A DNA stretch of 64,000 bases from Dyella tabacisoli (lineage in GTDB: Bacteria > Pseudomonadota > Gammaproteobacteria > Xanthomonadales > Rhodanobacteraceae): contig NZ_KZ857181.1 in the NCBI RefSeq assembly GCF_003350925.1, positions 143,811 to 207,810 on the forward strand, written 5' to 3'. Positions within the stretch are counted from its first letter, which is position 1. Each line of letters begins with the position of its first letter. A program made the translations under genes and the position numbers. A model generated the notes under the pieces. The model saw only the letters and a program-made list of their open reading frames with translations, ran no database searches and was not told the origin of the DNA. This document shows positions 27,401 to 36,300 of the stretch, piece after piece.

Positions 27401-30250
27401 CAGTTCGAGGGTGCTGGCCAGCACCGACAGCACCTGTTTGAGCTGATATTGCAACTGGCCGGTGAGGCCGATCAGGTCGATGCTGTTGACATCCGGCGGC
27501 CGATTCACATCATCCAGATGCAGCATGCTGGTCAGCGCCGACAGTTTCGCCTGCTGCTGGCCGTTGATGGTCTTCAGGCGATTCTGATTCATGATTTGTA
27601 TCGCGATCTGGCTGGCCCTGGTCTGGGCCTCCAGCAGCGCGGTACCGATGCTGACCAAGGTGTTGACCGCCGCGATCAGGTCGGCCTTGTCCTGGTTCAA
27701 TTTGCCGGTATTGGGGACGTTGGTGAGCGCCGCGCGCACGTTCTCCGCAAGCGCCTGCATATCGACCTGACTGGGCATGTTCAAGGTGCCGGCCGCGCTC
27801 GCCGCGCTGATGTCGTTGGACAAATCATTGAGATTGTCGATGCTGGACGCGGCCTTCTCCACCGCGGCCAGGCTTTGCAACACCTTCATCACCGCCTGCA
27901 ACTTGTCGTAGACGTCCTTGATCGCCTTGAGCGCCTTGAGTACGCCGCCCTCGGCCTCGCCGGGGATGCCGGCCATGGACAGGCCGAGACTGAATGCCCC
28001 TTCGACGGCCGACGCCACGCACTGCGCGACGAGGTCCTTGGAGTAGTCCGCATAGTCTTGCTGGAAGTTCTGAATAATGCCCTGGGGGTCTCCGGTACGA
28101 CTGATTACCGCTTGCTGATCGAGCAGCTTCTGACCGAGCGCGGCAATGTTCTGCGCGGTCTTTTGCTGCTCATCGTCCAGTTGCGCCAGGACCGAGTCGT
28201 AATAGCTGCCCATGGCTCCGCAGCCACTGGCAAGCACCTGGAAGTACGAAGTCAGCACCCCGCCGATCTGTTTGATGTTGTCGTTCAAGTTCGCGATCGA
28301 ATCCATGATCTTGAAGCTGTTGACGGTATCGGTAATGCGAATCTGGTATTCCGAGATCTGCCCAGTCAGGGTCTGTGCCTGGGTCATCATGTCGCCGACG
28401 AACTTGTTGTAAGCGTCGTAGGTGACGTACGGCAGGAACACCACATCACTGCCCAGGGTGGCGATGTCGTTGGCCAGATAGAGCGCGCGGGCGCGCGCCT
28501 CGGCGAGATCGAAGTCATTGCTGTCGGCCGGAATCAAGCCGGCCAGCCACAATAAATAGCTGCATTCGAGCTGGCGTACCGTATCCGCGTTGGGGCCGCG
28601 CGAATGCAGCAGCGACTCGCCGGCGACCACCGAAAACTGGATGCTTTGTTTTAGCGCCGGCAGGATCGACGGATCGATCGTATCGGCCAGCACACCGGCG
28701 ATATCCACGATGCCGCGCCCGGTGCCTGGATCAAGCTGTGCATCAGTAGCAAACAGAATGCCATCCATCGCCACTTTGCGTTGCGTCTGACCGGCGCTGG
28801 TCGCTTCAAACACCAGCGTGCCGTACATCTCTTCGCAGACCACGGTGAGATTCGCCAGAGCTGCCGCGCTCATCGACAGCGTCGGAGTCTGCTGTGCCTG
28901 GCTCATATCGATGATTTGCGCGATCAGGGTGATCTGGTCGCTGGGTAGCGCCACCGCATCGGCGCCCACGTCCGCCGTCGATTGCAGCACTTGCGAGAAC
29001 GAGGTGAACGACTGCATCTGGAAGTTCTCGGCGACAATCTCGCCGCCGAGCAGATTCACCTTGGCCAGATCCACGCGCTCCTGATAGATGTCTACCGTCG
29101 GAGTGACGATATTGCTGGCCCAGGAATCGCTGGTTTCCGGGAAGATCTTGGCCCAGTCGTAGTCCACCTGGCGGGTCAGCGGAATGCGCACGCTGTCGCC
29201 GTATTTCTGCAACAAACCACCTTTGACGATGCGGTCCCACGGACCGTAGACCAGGATATTGGCGATCAGCGCCGCCACCGGTGTCAGCGTCAGCGCGATC
29301 GGCACCTGGAGAACCAGCGGCAGCATCAGTTTGTAGTCGTTGGCAGCGGCGAAGATGCTGGGAACACCTGTCGGTACGTAGCCATTCGTCCAATCGCCGT
29401 TGGCGATCGCCGAAGTGAGCAACGGGTCGCGGCTCAGGCAAAGCAACGCACCGTACTCGGCAACATAGCCAGACTTGGCTTGAGCCTGCGACGTGAAATA
29501 AGCCCAGGCCGTGGCGATGTTGCCGGTAACTGCCATGCTGCCGTCGGGCTGTAGCGTCGCGTTGGCATTGAACTCGGTCTGGATGCTCTTGAAATGGGGC
29601 GCGTCGTAGGCGAACACCTGCAGCAGCAGGTCACCGGCGACGATCTGGCTGACGAAATGGCTGCCGAGTTGATAGATCGCGGCGAGGTACTGGTTCGCGT
29701 CCGCCTTGGTGATCTTGGAGTCGTAAAGCACCGAGCCTTGCTGCGGCGCCGTGGCCGGAGGCAACGCATTAATCAGCGCAAGCGCGGCAGCGCTGAGATA
29801 AGACGAACGAGGCACCGATGATGGGCTGGCACTGAATGGGTGTGTGCTGGTGGCGCTGACCCGAGTCATCGTAACCAGCATATAGCTGCGTGGCTTGGAC
29901 AGATCGAGACCTAGAAAAGCGCCTGTCGCGGCCTGCGCGGCGACCTGGTCGGCATCGCCCAAGGCCAAGGGCCCTACCGGCACGTGAACCCCGTCAGGAT
30001 CGGCCGGCATGCGCGCGGCCTGATACGCATAAATCGTGCTGAGCAGACTGTCCGCCGAGTCATGGATGGTGATGGTCGGGGTATTGCTCCAGTCTGGATA
30101 AGGATCCACGACAGGTTGGACATCCACCGCTGTCAGTGCCGTCACCGGCGGTACGAAAAACGGCGCGGGTTTATCGCCGCCAGGTACCCATACGGGCCGA
30201 TAACCAAACAACAAGTTTGCAGTTAGTCCCAGCTGCAAAGACGTGCCCAT
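24470..30250 (-). CDS. giant MACPF-like / helical / P47-like fusion protein
   Basis: The protein has 1926 residues and no signal peptide. The N-terminal ~600 residues are MACPF-like: Y188-x6-L195-GSHF (196-199)-x6-GD is a variant of the perforin signature and aligns with the better signature in the 902-residue paralogue. Residues about 630-970 are long amphipathic helices with a hydrophobic, Gly/Ala-rich stretch (AVEGAFSLGLSMAGIPG), as in alpha-helical pore-forming toxins. A beta-rich region (about 1000-1175) follows. A P47/TULIP-like region (about 1187-1823) is homologous to the two 468-residue neighbours. It is interrupted near 1330-1405 by an inserted beta domain (PLQANTDYWVIG, TNAGSGTHTV) of a type frequent in phage tail proteins. 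A Gly/Asn/Pro-rich tail ends the chain. A strong ribosome site (GAGGGAAGG) precedes the ATG. First gene of a four-gene operon; a toxin or lipid-transfer role is inference. Confidence 0.65.
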   Translation of the reverse strand: MGTSLQLGLTANLLFGYRPVWVPGGDKPAPFFVPPVTALTAVDVQPVVDPYPDWSNTPTITIHDSADSLLSTIYAYQAARMPADPDGVHVPVGPLALGDADQVAAQAATGAFLGLDLSKPRSYMLVTMTRVSATSTHPFSASPSSVPRSSYLSAAALALINALPPATAPQQGSVLYDSKITKADANQYLAAIYQLGSHFVSQIVAGDLLLQVFAYDAPHFKSIQTEFNANATLQPDGSMAVTGNIATAWAYFTSQAQAKSGYVAEYGALLCLSRDPLLTSAIANGDWTNGYVPTGVPSIFAAANDYKLMLPLVLQVPIALTLTPVAALIANILVYGPWDRIVKGGLLQKYGDSVRIPLTRQVDYDWAKIFPETSDSWASNIVTPTVDIYQERVDLAKVNLLGGEIVAENFQMQSFTSFSQVLQSTADVGADAVALPSDQITLIAQIIDMSQAQQTPTLSMSAAALANLTVVCEEMYGTLVFEATSAGQTQRKVAMDGILFATDAQLDPGTGRGIVDIAGVLADTIDPSILPALKQSIQFSVVAGESLLHSRGPNADTVRQLECSYLLWLAGLIPADSNDFDLAEARARALYLANDIATLGSDVVFLPYVTYDAYNKFVGDMMTQAQTLTGQISEYQIRITDTVNSFKIMDSIANLNDNIKQIGGVLTSYFQVLASGCGAMGSYYDSVLAQLDDEQQKTAQNIAALGQKLLDQQAVISRTGDPQGIIQNFQQDYADYSKDLVAQCVASAVEGAFSLGLSMAGIPGEAEGGVLKALKAIKDVYDKLQAVMKVLQSLAAVEKAASSIDNLNDLSNDISAASAAGTLNMPSQVDMQALAENVRAALTNVPNTGKLNQDKADLIAAVNTLVSIGTALLEAQTRASQIAIQIMNQNRLKTINGQQQAKLSALTSMLHLDDVNRPPDVNSIDLIGLTGQLQYQLKQVLSVLASTLELQDGAIQYEYFGQPTPITSFSLLNLQTVIATQDSAIISALQQLNPPPQAVSGPITITIPNVLATRLSGSNVFQFPIALCGSEFYNYDMVRIDRVVPRISGIKSTQSGNYEAHLSCQGKPFQDRDYQRQARTFATTRRDFGPYVYDLATGAAEFGDGTGTFAAQTTHLTPFAVWEISLPSNVRNNQGIEFDSLFVTIEVDFYVTAHYDDPALLRRPMLKSAMSMSPAAMVAATASDSAPSLANLEAQMYQNQAVLQKWDAVFNVLVGPVNAFLYQQFQQYIKQLDPNNSDNLMQISAYYCENVQQVHGFWFTNVTKMTFKLSNPLLQFVPGNDSVTVVQDLLSGMIVVGTLGVTENGFDPSSCHLVSQDVNFTASTASNALTLSVPGVFENNMQVMVSSTGTLPAPLQANTDYWVIGWTNTGGVTSLQLATTAGGAAIALTNAGSGTHTVYADIEWGQPTTVDVSKKPYVNGSVALTKVSGIVTPPSGQGSASETHTVILDFSAGAFTLNQFAVDPPNWDPNHHAALISNALASYYATNDIKYQVQTINYTNLSQDVALQPSKFVLNAQSTNAGNNILQMLIATTGDVQHAHTITLNEPIPYDPSNPIPGVSDFTVSLMISTKLMFQHIFVNSFNQGGTNLQVQAVDPGRDFEAWSAQISQGSATGTVLFANPYDISGTKTNFQISSSGNSLTWDLTGLSFERSSTAGIVMNYTNGTSSPPTGGTNVNFQYQQYYPPVCSRGGCSPGHWGSWQDSSATAYIGMCGAYPLQVTGSGSQQLVTFTTVLPTVSFSKSSDLTPTGACDCNDNDIKIALLNSLAESVPATLQQYIQQITFRPISVFALENLLFPADQLITMRQALVPGDLLVVGSFLAQVRKTTTQYNVTISAAGGAKGVFGGTSFQNGQGTGSATQSGLPKAFQFQYGPIDPVLGSLVTYSIDIESGVVTPPLMVVVDQPDPDNNPSQVILLPPGYASTGGS

Positions 30251-30626
30251 GGCCTTCCCTCACTTGTCAGTGTTGTTGATTGGAATTCTTACGGTCGCCT
30301 GACGGCGTTACACACGCGCCCGTGCAACAAGTGGCGCAAATCTATTGCGCCGCGCTTGCCACCTGCTCGAAATGCAAAGGGATGTGATCTTGAATTGCGT
30401 ATTCCCCCTCCTTAAGTGAAACCCTATGCAAGTAAAGATTTCGTGACGACGCATGACGGCGGGGACCCGGCAGGGTTATACGAAAGTTCCTGCACGAATC
30501 GAATCAGCTAAATCCCCGGCAGCAGCCCATACGACAGCAGGCAGCCGCTAGCGCGATTGCAATCTGACAAAAAGCCATCAATATCGGTGACCGATTAATT
30601 CCGTCCCGATAGGCAAGAACTTACCC
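30251..30626. other. divergent intergenic region between the MACPF/P47 locus and the ACP gene
   Basis: These 376 bases separate the minus-strand toxin-like operon from the plus-strand acyl carrier gene and should hold both promoters. The middle is moderately AT-rich. The only clear symmetry is the palindrome at 30331-30353. No gene is visible. Confidence 0.5.
30331..30353. promoter_or_regulatory. palindrome, possible operator
   Basis: Perfect 7-bp arms GGCGCAA (30333-30339) and TTGCGCC (30345-30351) lie around a 5-base centre, extended to 9 pairs if one G/T pair is allowed. They sit 80-100 bases upstream of the 1926-residue gene, in the divergent promoter region. No T-run follows, so an operator is more likely than a terminator. 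Confidence 0.45.
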
Positions 30627-30896
30627 ATGACCGAGCCCGACGACGCCTTGACCCGTCAGTTGCTTGAGACTATTTCCGATTATCTTGACATTCCGGTGAC
30701 GGAACTAAAGCCAGCAACGACGCTTGAATCTTTGAACGTCGATTCCATGGATTTCATTGAGCTGCTGTTTCTCGTCGAGGAGCGCACCGGTATGTTGCTC
30801 GATGGTGCATTCGCCGATTTGCGCCCACAAATCGTCTGCATCGGGGATGTCATCAGCCTGGTGCACGAACAGGCCGCCAAAAGTCATCAAAATTGA
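30627..30896 (+). CDS. stand-alone acyl carrier protein
   Basis: The 89-residue acidic protein has the carrier-protein fold: helix I (LTRQLLETISDYLDI) and the attachment motif NVDSMDFIELLF with Ser40 as the 4'-phosphopantetheine site at the start of helix II. VEERTG and a C-terminal VISLVHEQ helix follow. DSMDF resembles acyl carriers more than the GGxS peptidyl carriers of the NRPSs here. It is upstream of the giant NRPS, whose first condensation domain is of the EntF type and needs an acyl or aryl donor on a free carrier. Supplying that starter is the likely job (inference). A small hypothetical gene follows by 39 bases and is probably co-transcribed. The ribosome site is weak. Confidence 0.85.
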   Translation: MTEPDDALTRQLLETISDYLDIPVTELKPATTLESLNVDSMDFIELLFLVEERTGMLLDGAFADLRPQIVCIGDVISLVHEQAAKSHQN

Positions 30897-30935
30897 GCGG
30901 TGCCGTCCATAATGGGGCAACTACAAGGAACACCC

Positions 30936-31160
30936 ATGGAAACTATCCACGTTGTGCAACCGTTTGAGCGTAATAAGAAAGGGCTCGTGCCTGGAAAAGT
31001 GCAACAAATGCAGTCACCCGAAGAAGCGGCGCGAAAGGCCGAGCGCATGGCGCCTCAGTACGCCGGGATCACGGCATATTCGATGGATATAGATGAGGCG
31101 GCCGGTTACTACAGCGAGCCGCGAATCTTGTTCACGGCCGGCGAGGTGCCGGAGTTGTAG
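30936..31160 (+). CDS. small conserved hypothetical protein
   Basis: The 74-residue protein starts METIHVVQPFERNKKGLVPG and contains SPEEAARKAERMAP and AYSMDIDEAAGYY, ending GEVPEL. This pattern (a VVQxF start, basic loop, SxxEAxxxAexxA helix and a GExP end) is found in many proteobacterial hypotheticals without known function. A good ribosome site (AAGGAA) lies 6-7 bases before the ATG, deciding this start over the longer frame from 30900. It is not an MbtH-like protein: the MbtH Trp residues and signature are missing. It follows the carrier gene and may be in its operon. Confidence 0.7.
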   Translation: METIHVVQPFERNKKGLVPGKVQQMQSPEEAARKAERMAPQYAGITAYSMDIDEAAGYYSEPRILFTAGEVPEL

Positions 31161-31172
31161 ATAAGGGCATCC

Positions 31173-32486
31173 CTAGCCATCGGCAGTCGCATTGGCTTCG
31201 CGTGCGATAGGCGCCGGCCCAGCTTCGCGGCTCCCTGCTTCAAGGCTCTTGGCTTCGTCGGTTGTCGATGGCACCGACTGCACGCTGCGGATGGCCCGGC
31301 TCGATATCGACAGCAAAGCGAAGCTGGCCAGCGAGATACCCACCGTGATGAACAGCATCGGTATCGTCACATAGTGAGTGAATACGCCGCTTAGCAACGC
31401 CGAGGTCGGCGCCGTGCTGGTCATGATTAAGGTCAGGATGCTGATGATGCGGCCAAGGAGCTGACTTGGAATGCGGTTTTGGATCCAGGTATACAAGCCG
31501 ACCTGTACGAACCCTGCCCCGGTGCCGATGGTGAACACCAGCGCGATGCTTATCGCGAGCTGGTGGTTGACGCCCATGCCGACCATCGCCAGGCCCGCTG
31601 CCACATCGATCAGGCAAGCCGCTATGCCTAATGGAATTGCCTTAAGCACACGCAGGCTCGATAGCAAGATGCCAAGCAACTGGCCGAAGCCATTGACCGA
31701 AATCAGCAAACCGAAAGCCGCGCTGCCCATACCCAGTTGCTGCTCGACCAGGCGAGGCAAGCCGACCTGCACCGGGCCGATGGCGAGAAAGGCAGCCACG
31801 GTCCAGTAGCAAACGAGCACGCGCAACGTGCGATCGGCCCATAACCAGCGAATGCCCTCCATGATCGAGGAGAACACGCGCTTGCTTTCCTCGATGCCGG
31901 GCAAGATGTGCGACAGCAGCCTCGGCACGGTCAATGCGGCGATCAGCATGCAAATGCCGTTCAATAGAAACGCGATGCCCAGCCCTTTGGACGTGCTAAT
32001 CAAGATCCCTGCCAGCACCGGCCCTGCCAGCACCGCGATCTGATTGACGCCCATCATGATCGAGTTGGCCGATTGCAGTTGGGTGGAGTCCACGATCCTG
32101 GGCAAGATCGACATGCGCGCCGGAATGGTGAAAGTGCCGACCAAGCCCATCAGCGCAGCAAAGGCGTACAACATCCACAGCGTTAAAGCGTGGGTGAGTA
32201 CAAGGCCGCCGAGGGCGACGAGCACCAGCGCACCCGCCAAGGAAGACAGAATCAGGATGAGGCGCGGCGAGTAGCGATCGACCAGTACGCCGGCTATCAG
32301 CAAAAAGATCACGCGCGGCAAGCCAATGCAGGCCATGACCAGGCCCAACACCAGGCTATCGTTGCTCAACGTCAGGACGAGCCAGGGGATGGCGATGATG
32401 GTGAACTGATCGCCAAGCAGCGCGGCGGCGCTACCCACGAGCAGGCGAAGAAATCCTGCATGGCGCAACACGCTTCCGCTATTCAT
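31173..32486 (-). CDS. MFS_3/EntS-like exporter
   Basis: This 437-residue integral membrane protein has about 12 hydrophobic segments. Its first loop (GDQFTIIAIPWLVLTLSNDS) and LVDRYSPRLILI are typical of the MFS_3 group, which includes the enterobactin exporter EntS and macrolide efflux pumps. FTIPARMSILPRIV near residue 125 is the family motif after helix 4. A polar tail rich in Glu, Ala and Ser ends it. It converges on the ACP/hypothetical pair with 12 bases between stops and is divergent from the giant NRPS across the AT-rich leader. Export of the NRPS product or self-resistance is a reasonable inference. Confidence 0.85.
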   Translation of the reverse strand: MNSGSVLRHAGFLRLLVGSAAALLGDQFTIIAIPWLVLTLSNDSLVLGLVMACIGLPRVIFLLIAGVLVDRYSPRLILILSSLAGALVLVALGGLVLTHALTLWMLYAFAALMGLVGTFTIPARMSILPRIVDSTQLQSANSIMMGVNQIAVLAGPVLAGILISTSKGLGIAFLLNGICMLIAALTVPRLLSHILPGIEESKRVFSSIMEGIRWLWADRTLRVLVCYWTVAAFLAIGPVQVGLPRLVEQQLGMGSAAFGLLISVNGFGQLLGILLSSLRVLKAIPLGIAACLIDVAAGLAMVGMGVNHQLAISIALVFTIGTGAGFVQVGLYTWIQNRIPSQLLGRIISILTLIMTSTAPTSALLSGVFTHYVTIPMLFITVGISLASFALLSISSRAIRSVQSVPSTTDEAKSLEAGSREAGPAPIAREANATADG

Positions 32487-33303
32487 GACTGCTGCTTGAC
32501 CTTGTTCATTGAATGGATAGAGCGCTGTGCGCAGCTAGCACAGCCGCCTTGCGCGATCTGGAAAGCGGATGCGCTATGGGTTGCAACCCCAGCAAGCGCG
32601 ACAAAGACAACACCTGCGACCCATCAGGGTGACAGGGCAATGATTATGCTTTAATAATTAATTAGACATGCATGACAAGTCTTTTTTGTGACGTTTAAAT
32701 TAATGATTTAATCCGATAACTACCCGCGACGTGATCCGTATCACAGTCAATGCGTGTCACATAAATTTCATTTTTGTGAATGTCGCATCACAAGGTAAGG
32801 CCTCATCTTCAGTAATTAAAAGTCAATGAAATGTGACGAGGCCAACGACATGCGTTGCAGCGTAACAACAACGCCGAGCACGCTGCTCATATGCCGAGCA
32901 AGCATATCTCTCTTCATGATTTCAGTTCCGTGAATCACCTGGAATTCACACATGAATAATGTAGGCTCGGCGAACCCAAATGACGGGACAGCTTGCGTGT
33001 CACTCTCCAGTGACAGCGTAGTTGCAAGCAATCCCATAATAAATAACAACGGTGACTTAAATGCTGTGTGCAATACAACCGACATGATTTTAATGGAAGA
33101 TCTCATAATCATTGGCTGTCGTATTTTTTAGAGTGTGACAGAGACCCCACCTCTGACAATCTAAAACACCACTGTCATATCAATGAAGTTGCCGGGCAGC
33201 GCTTGGCGGCACGTCATTGCCCATGATTTATTGTGGCGTTATTAACAGCTAATCAGATAGCACGCTCACTCGACTTGTTTATTCAAGGCGAGACGGGCCT
33301 TCT
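32487..33303. other. AT-rich divergent leader upstream of the giant NRPS
   Basis: These 817 bases are clearly richer in A+T than the rest and must carry the promoters of the MFS gene (minus) and the NRPS (plus). They hold a cluster of CRP/Clp-like half-sites (32730-32792). Two very short plus-strand frames are also visible: 32825-32935 (36 codons, starting MKCDEANDM) and 32953-33132 (59 codons, starting MNNVGSANPND, with GGA about 10 bases before its ATG). I cannot tell whether either is expressed. A 98-codon minus-strand frame covers the same bases without a ribosome site. Confidence 0.5.
32730..32792. promoter_or_regulatory. cluster of CRP/Clp-like half-sites
   Basis: CGTGA-TCCGTA-TCACA (32730-32745) matches the CRP/Clp consensus TGTGA-N6-TCACA with one mismatch and the correct spacing. 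Further half-sites follow: TCACA (32757-32761), TGTGA (32775-32779) and TCACA (32788-32792). The last two are spaced 8, not 6, apart. The cluster lies about 240 bases before the MFS start and about 510 before the NRPS start. Confidence 0.45.
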
Positions 33304-36300
33304 TTGTCAAAGAAAACAATGGTCATTATGAACGACATAAGAAAATCATTGCTATTTCTTACTTCGCCTCAACTAGAGATGTGGTTTGCTCAGCAGTTGG
33401 AACCGAGCAACCCTCTATACGACAACCGTGTCTACCTCGACATTCAAGCGCCACTCGATACCGGGGTATTCGAGCAGGCGCTGCTACGCTTCGCAGCAGA
33501 TGCGCAAACGCTGCAGCTACGCTTTGTCGACACCGTTGACGGCCCCCGCCAGTACCTGTCGGATGCCCCCGCACCATCGCTAGCCATGGTCGACGTTTCG
33601 GCACAAGCAGACCCGTTCGGCGCAGCTCACCGTGCCATGCTGTCCGATGCCGGCAAGGTTTACGATCTCGTCGCCGGGCCGCTGTTCAATCACATTCTTT
33701 TCAAGCTCGGCAAAGATCACTACCGCTGGTATCAGCGCTATCACCACATCGTGATGGATGGCGCCAGCATTCCGCTTGCCGTCGACCGTGTCGCGGAGAT
33801 CTATTCGGCGTTGATGCGCGGCACTGCAGTGCCGAGTTCCGCGTTTGGATCCATCGATAGCCTGCTGGAAGACGATCGCAAGTATCGCGACTCGGCCCGC
33901 TATGGCAGCGACCAAAGCTACTGGCGCGATTACCTGCGCGAGCTGCCCGACGCATCCGGCGTCAGCGGCCGCCCACCCAGCGATACCAGTGCGTTCACCC
34001 GCTGCTCCGCACCACTCTCCCCGGCTCTGGCAGGCAAGCTGCTGACCGCCGAGAAGTACGGCAGCAAGTGGCCGCAACTTATGATCGCTGCCGTGGCTGC
34101 CTATCTAAACCGGATAACCAATGGGCAAGTGACATCTTTTGATTTTCCGGTGACCGCGCGCCCCAAGGCCCTTCGCAGCATTCCCGGCATGCTGGCAAAT
34201 GTACTGCCCATGCAATTACCCCTCAGATCCAACCACACGCTGGCCGAGCTGGCGCAGCAGGCCGGTCGCGAAATTCTCCGCAGCATCAAGCACCAGAGTT
34301 TTCGCGGTAAAGATATTCATCAGATGCGGCCATCGACGGGAGCGACCGGCACCTTCGGCCCACGCATCAACATCCTTCCGTTCGACTTGGAATATCGTCT
34401 AGACGGCCATCTCGGCATCTTGCAATCGCTGTCCAACGGCCTGGTCAACGATCTGGCTATCACCGTGCAAGGGCTGCCCGGCAAGAGCGGCTGGACACTG
34501 CATCTCGACGGCAACTCGCAGCTATATAGCGAAACCGACTTAACCGTACATATGCAGCGCTTGCTGCCATTTATCGAGCGATTGATCGCCGCCCCCACCC
34601 AACCGATCGGCGCTATCGATCTGCTGGACGATGCCGAACATCAGCAGCTACTCGCCTGGAACAACACCGCGCAACCGATCCCCGCACTCACGCTACCGGC
34701 CCTGTTCGAGCAACAGGTCGCGCGCACGCCCGACGCTATCGCAGCCGTCTTCGAGGATCAAGCTCTCGAAAATCAGTGCCTCAGCTACACCCAGCTCAAC
34801 GCGCAAGCCAACCGCCTGGCCCATGCCTTGATCGACCAGGGCGTCGGCCCCGAGACCCTGGTCGCCGTCGCCTTGCCGCGCTCGCTCGACCTGATCGTCG
34901 CCTTGCTTGCGGTACTCAAGGCCGGTGGTGCTTATCTGCCGCTGGATACCGATTACCCCGCCGAGCGCCTCGCCTTCATGCTCGATGATGCGCGGCCGGC
35001 CTGCGTACTTACCCGTGCCGATATCGCGACCCGCTTGCCGCACACCGCACCGTTGTTGTCACTTGACGACACCAACACGATCGAGCGCCTGCAACACGCA
35101 CCGACCCACAACCCCGCCGATACCGAACGCCTGCGCCCGCTGCAGCGTCTACATCCGGCCTACGTCATCTACACCTCCGGCTCCACCGGCCGACCCAAGG
35201 GCGTACCCAATACCCACGAAGGCCTGGTCAATCGCCTGGCCTGGATGCAGCACGCCTACGGCTTGCAGCACGACGACGTGGTCTTGCAGAAAACCCCGTC
35301 CAGCTTCGATGTCTCGGTATGGGAGTTCTTCTGGCCGCTGCTCGAAGGCGCGCAGTTGCTGCTGGCCAAGCCCGAGGGGCATCGCGACCCGGCCTATCTC
35401 GCCGCGTTGATTCGCGAACAAGGGGTGACCACGCTCCACTTTGTCCCTTCGATGCTGGAAGCGTTTCTGCAGGAGCCCACCAGCGCCGACTGCACCGGCT
35501 TGCGGCGGATACTTTGCAGCGGCGAAGCCCTGCCCGGCGCGTTGCGCCAGCGCGTGCGCGAGGTGCTGGATCGACCGCTGCACAATCTCTACGGACCCAC
35601 CGAGGCGTCCATCGATGTCAGCGCCTGGGCCTGCCAGGACAACGACACTGGCGTCTCGGTGCCGATCGGCGCGCCGATCTGGAATACCCAGTTGCATGTG
35701 CTCGACGAGCACTTGCGGCCCTTGCCGATCGGCGTGGTGGGCGAGTTGTATATCGCCGGCACCGGTCTGGCCCGTGGCTATCTCAACCGCCCCGGCCTGA
35801 CCGCCGAACGCTTTGTCGCCAACCCATTTACACCGGGCCAGCGTATGTATCGCACCGGCGATCTGGCCTGTTGGCGGGCTGATGGTCAACTGGAGTATCA
35901 AGGCCGCATCGATCATCAGGTGAAGATCCGCGGCTTCCGTATCGAGCTGGGTGAAATCGAAGCGGCGCTGACCCAGGCCGGCTACCCATTGAATACGGTG
36001 GTCGCACGCGCGACGGGTTCCGATCAAAAGCAAGTGGTCGCCTACGTGGTCGCCGCGCACATCGATGTCGCTGCGTTGCGCGCGCAACTGAGCACCCGAT
36101 TGCCCGACTACATGGTCCCGGCCGCCTTCGTCAGGCTCGATGCCCTCCCGCTCAGCCCGAACGGCAAGCTGGATCGCAAGGCGCTGCCCGCGCCCGATTT
36201 TGTCCCCGTCAGCACGCGTGCGCCACGCAACGCGCAAGAAGAAATTCTTTGCAAGTTGTTCGCCGAGGTACTGGGGCTGGACCGCGTCGGCGTCGATGAC

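Noticed and set aside
26315..28555. 746-codon open frame on the plus strand opposite the 1926-residue gene
   Set aside because: It is a high-GC antisense shadow. The minus-strand protein has clear domain patterns and paralogues, whereas this translation is His/Arg/Gln-rich without recognisable motifs or a ribosome site.
30936..31160. MbtH-like protein
   Set aside because: The position and size fit an MbtH gene, but the MbtH signature and its conserved Trp residues are absent.
32816..33112. 98-codon minus-strand frame with a hydrophobic N-terminal part in the NRPS leader
   Set aside because: It has no ribosome site, the composition looks random and it covers most of the promoter region.
33208..33220. 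sigma-54-like GGCACG...TTGC element before the NRPS
   Set aside because: The spacing between the GG and GC elements is one base short of the strict sigma-54 requirement, and no activator gene is nearby.
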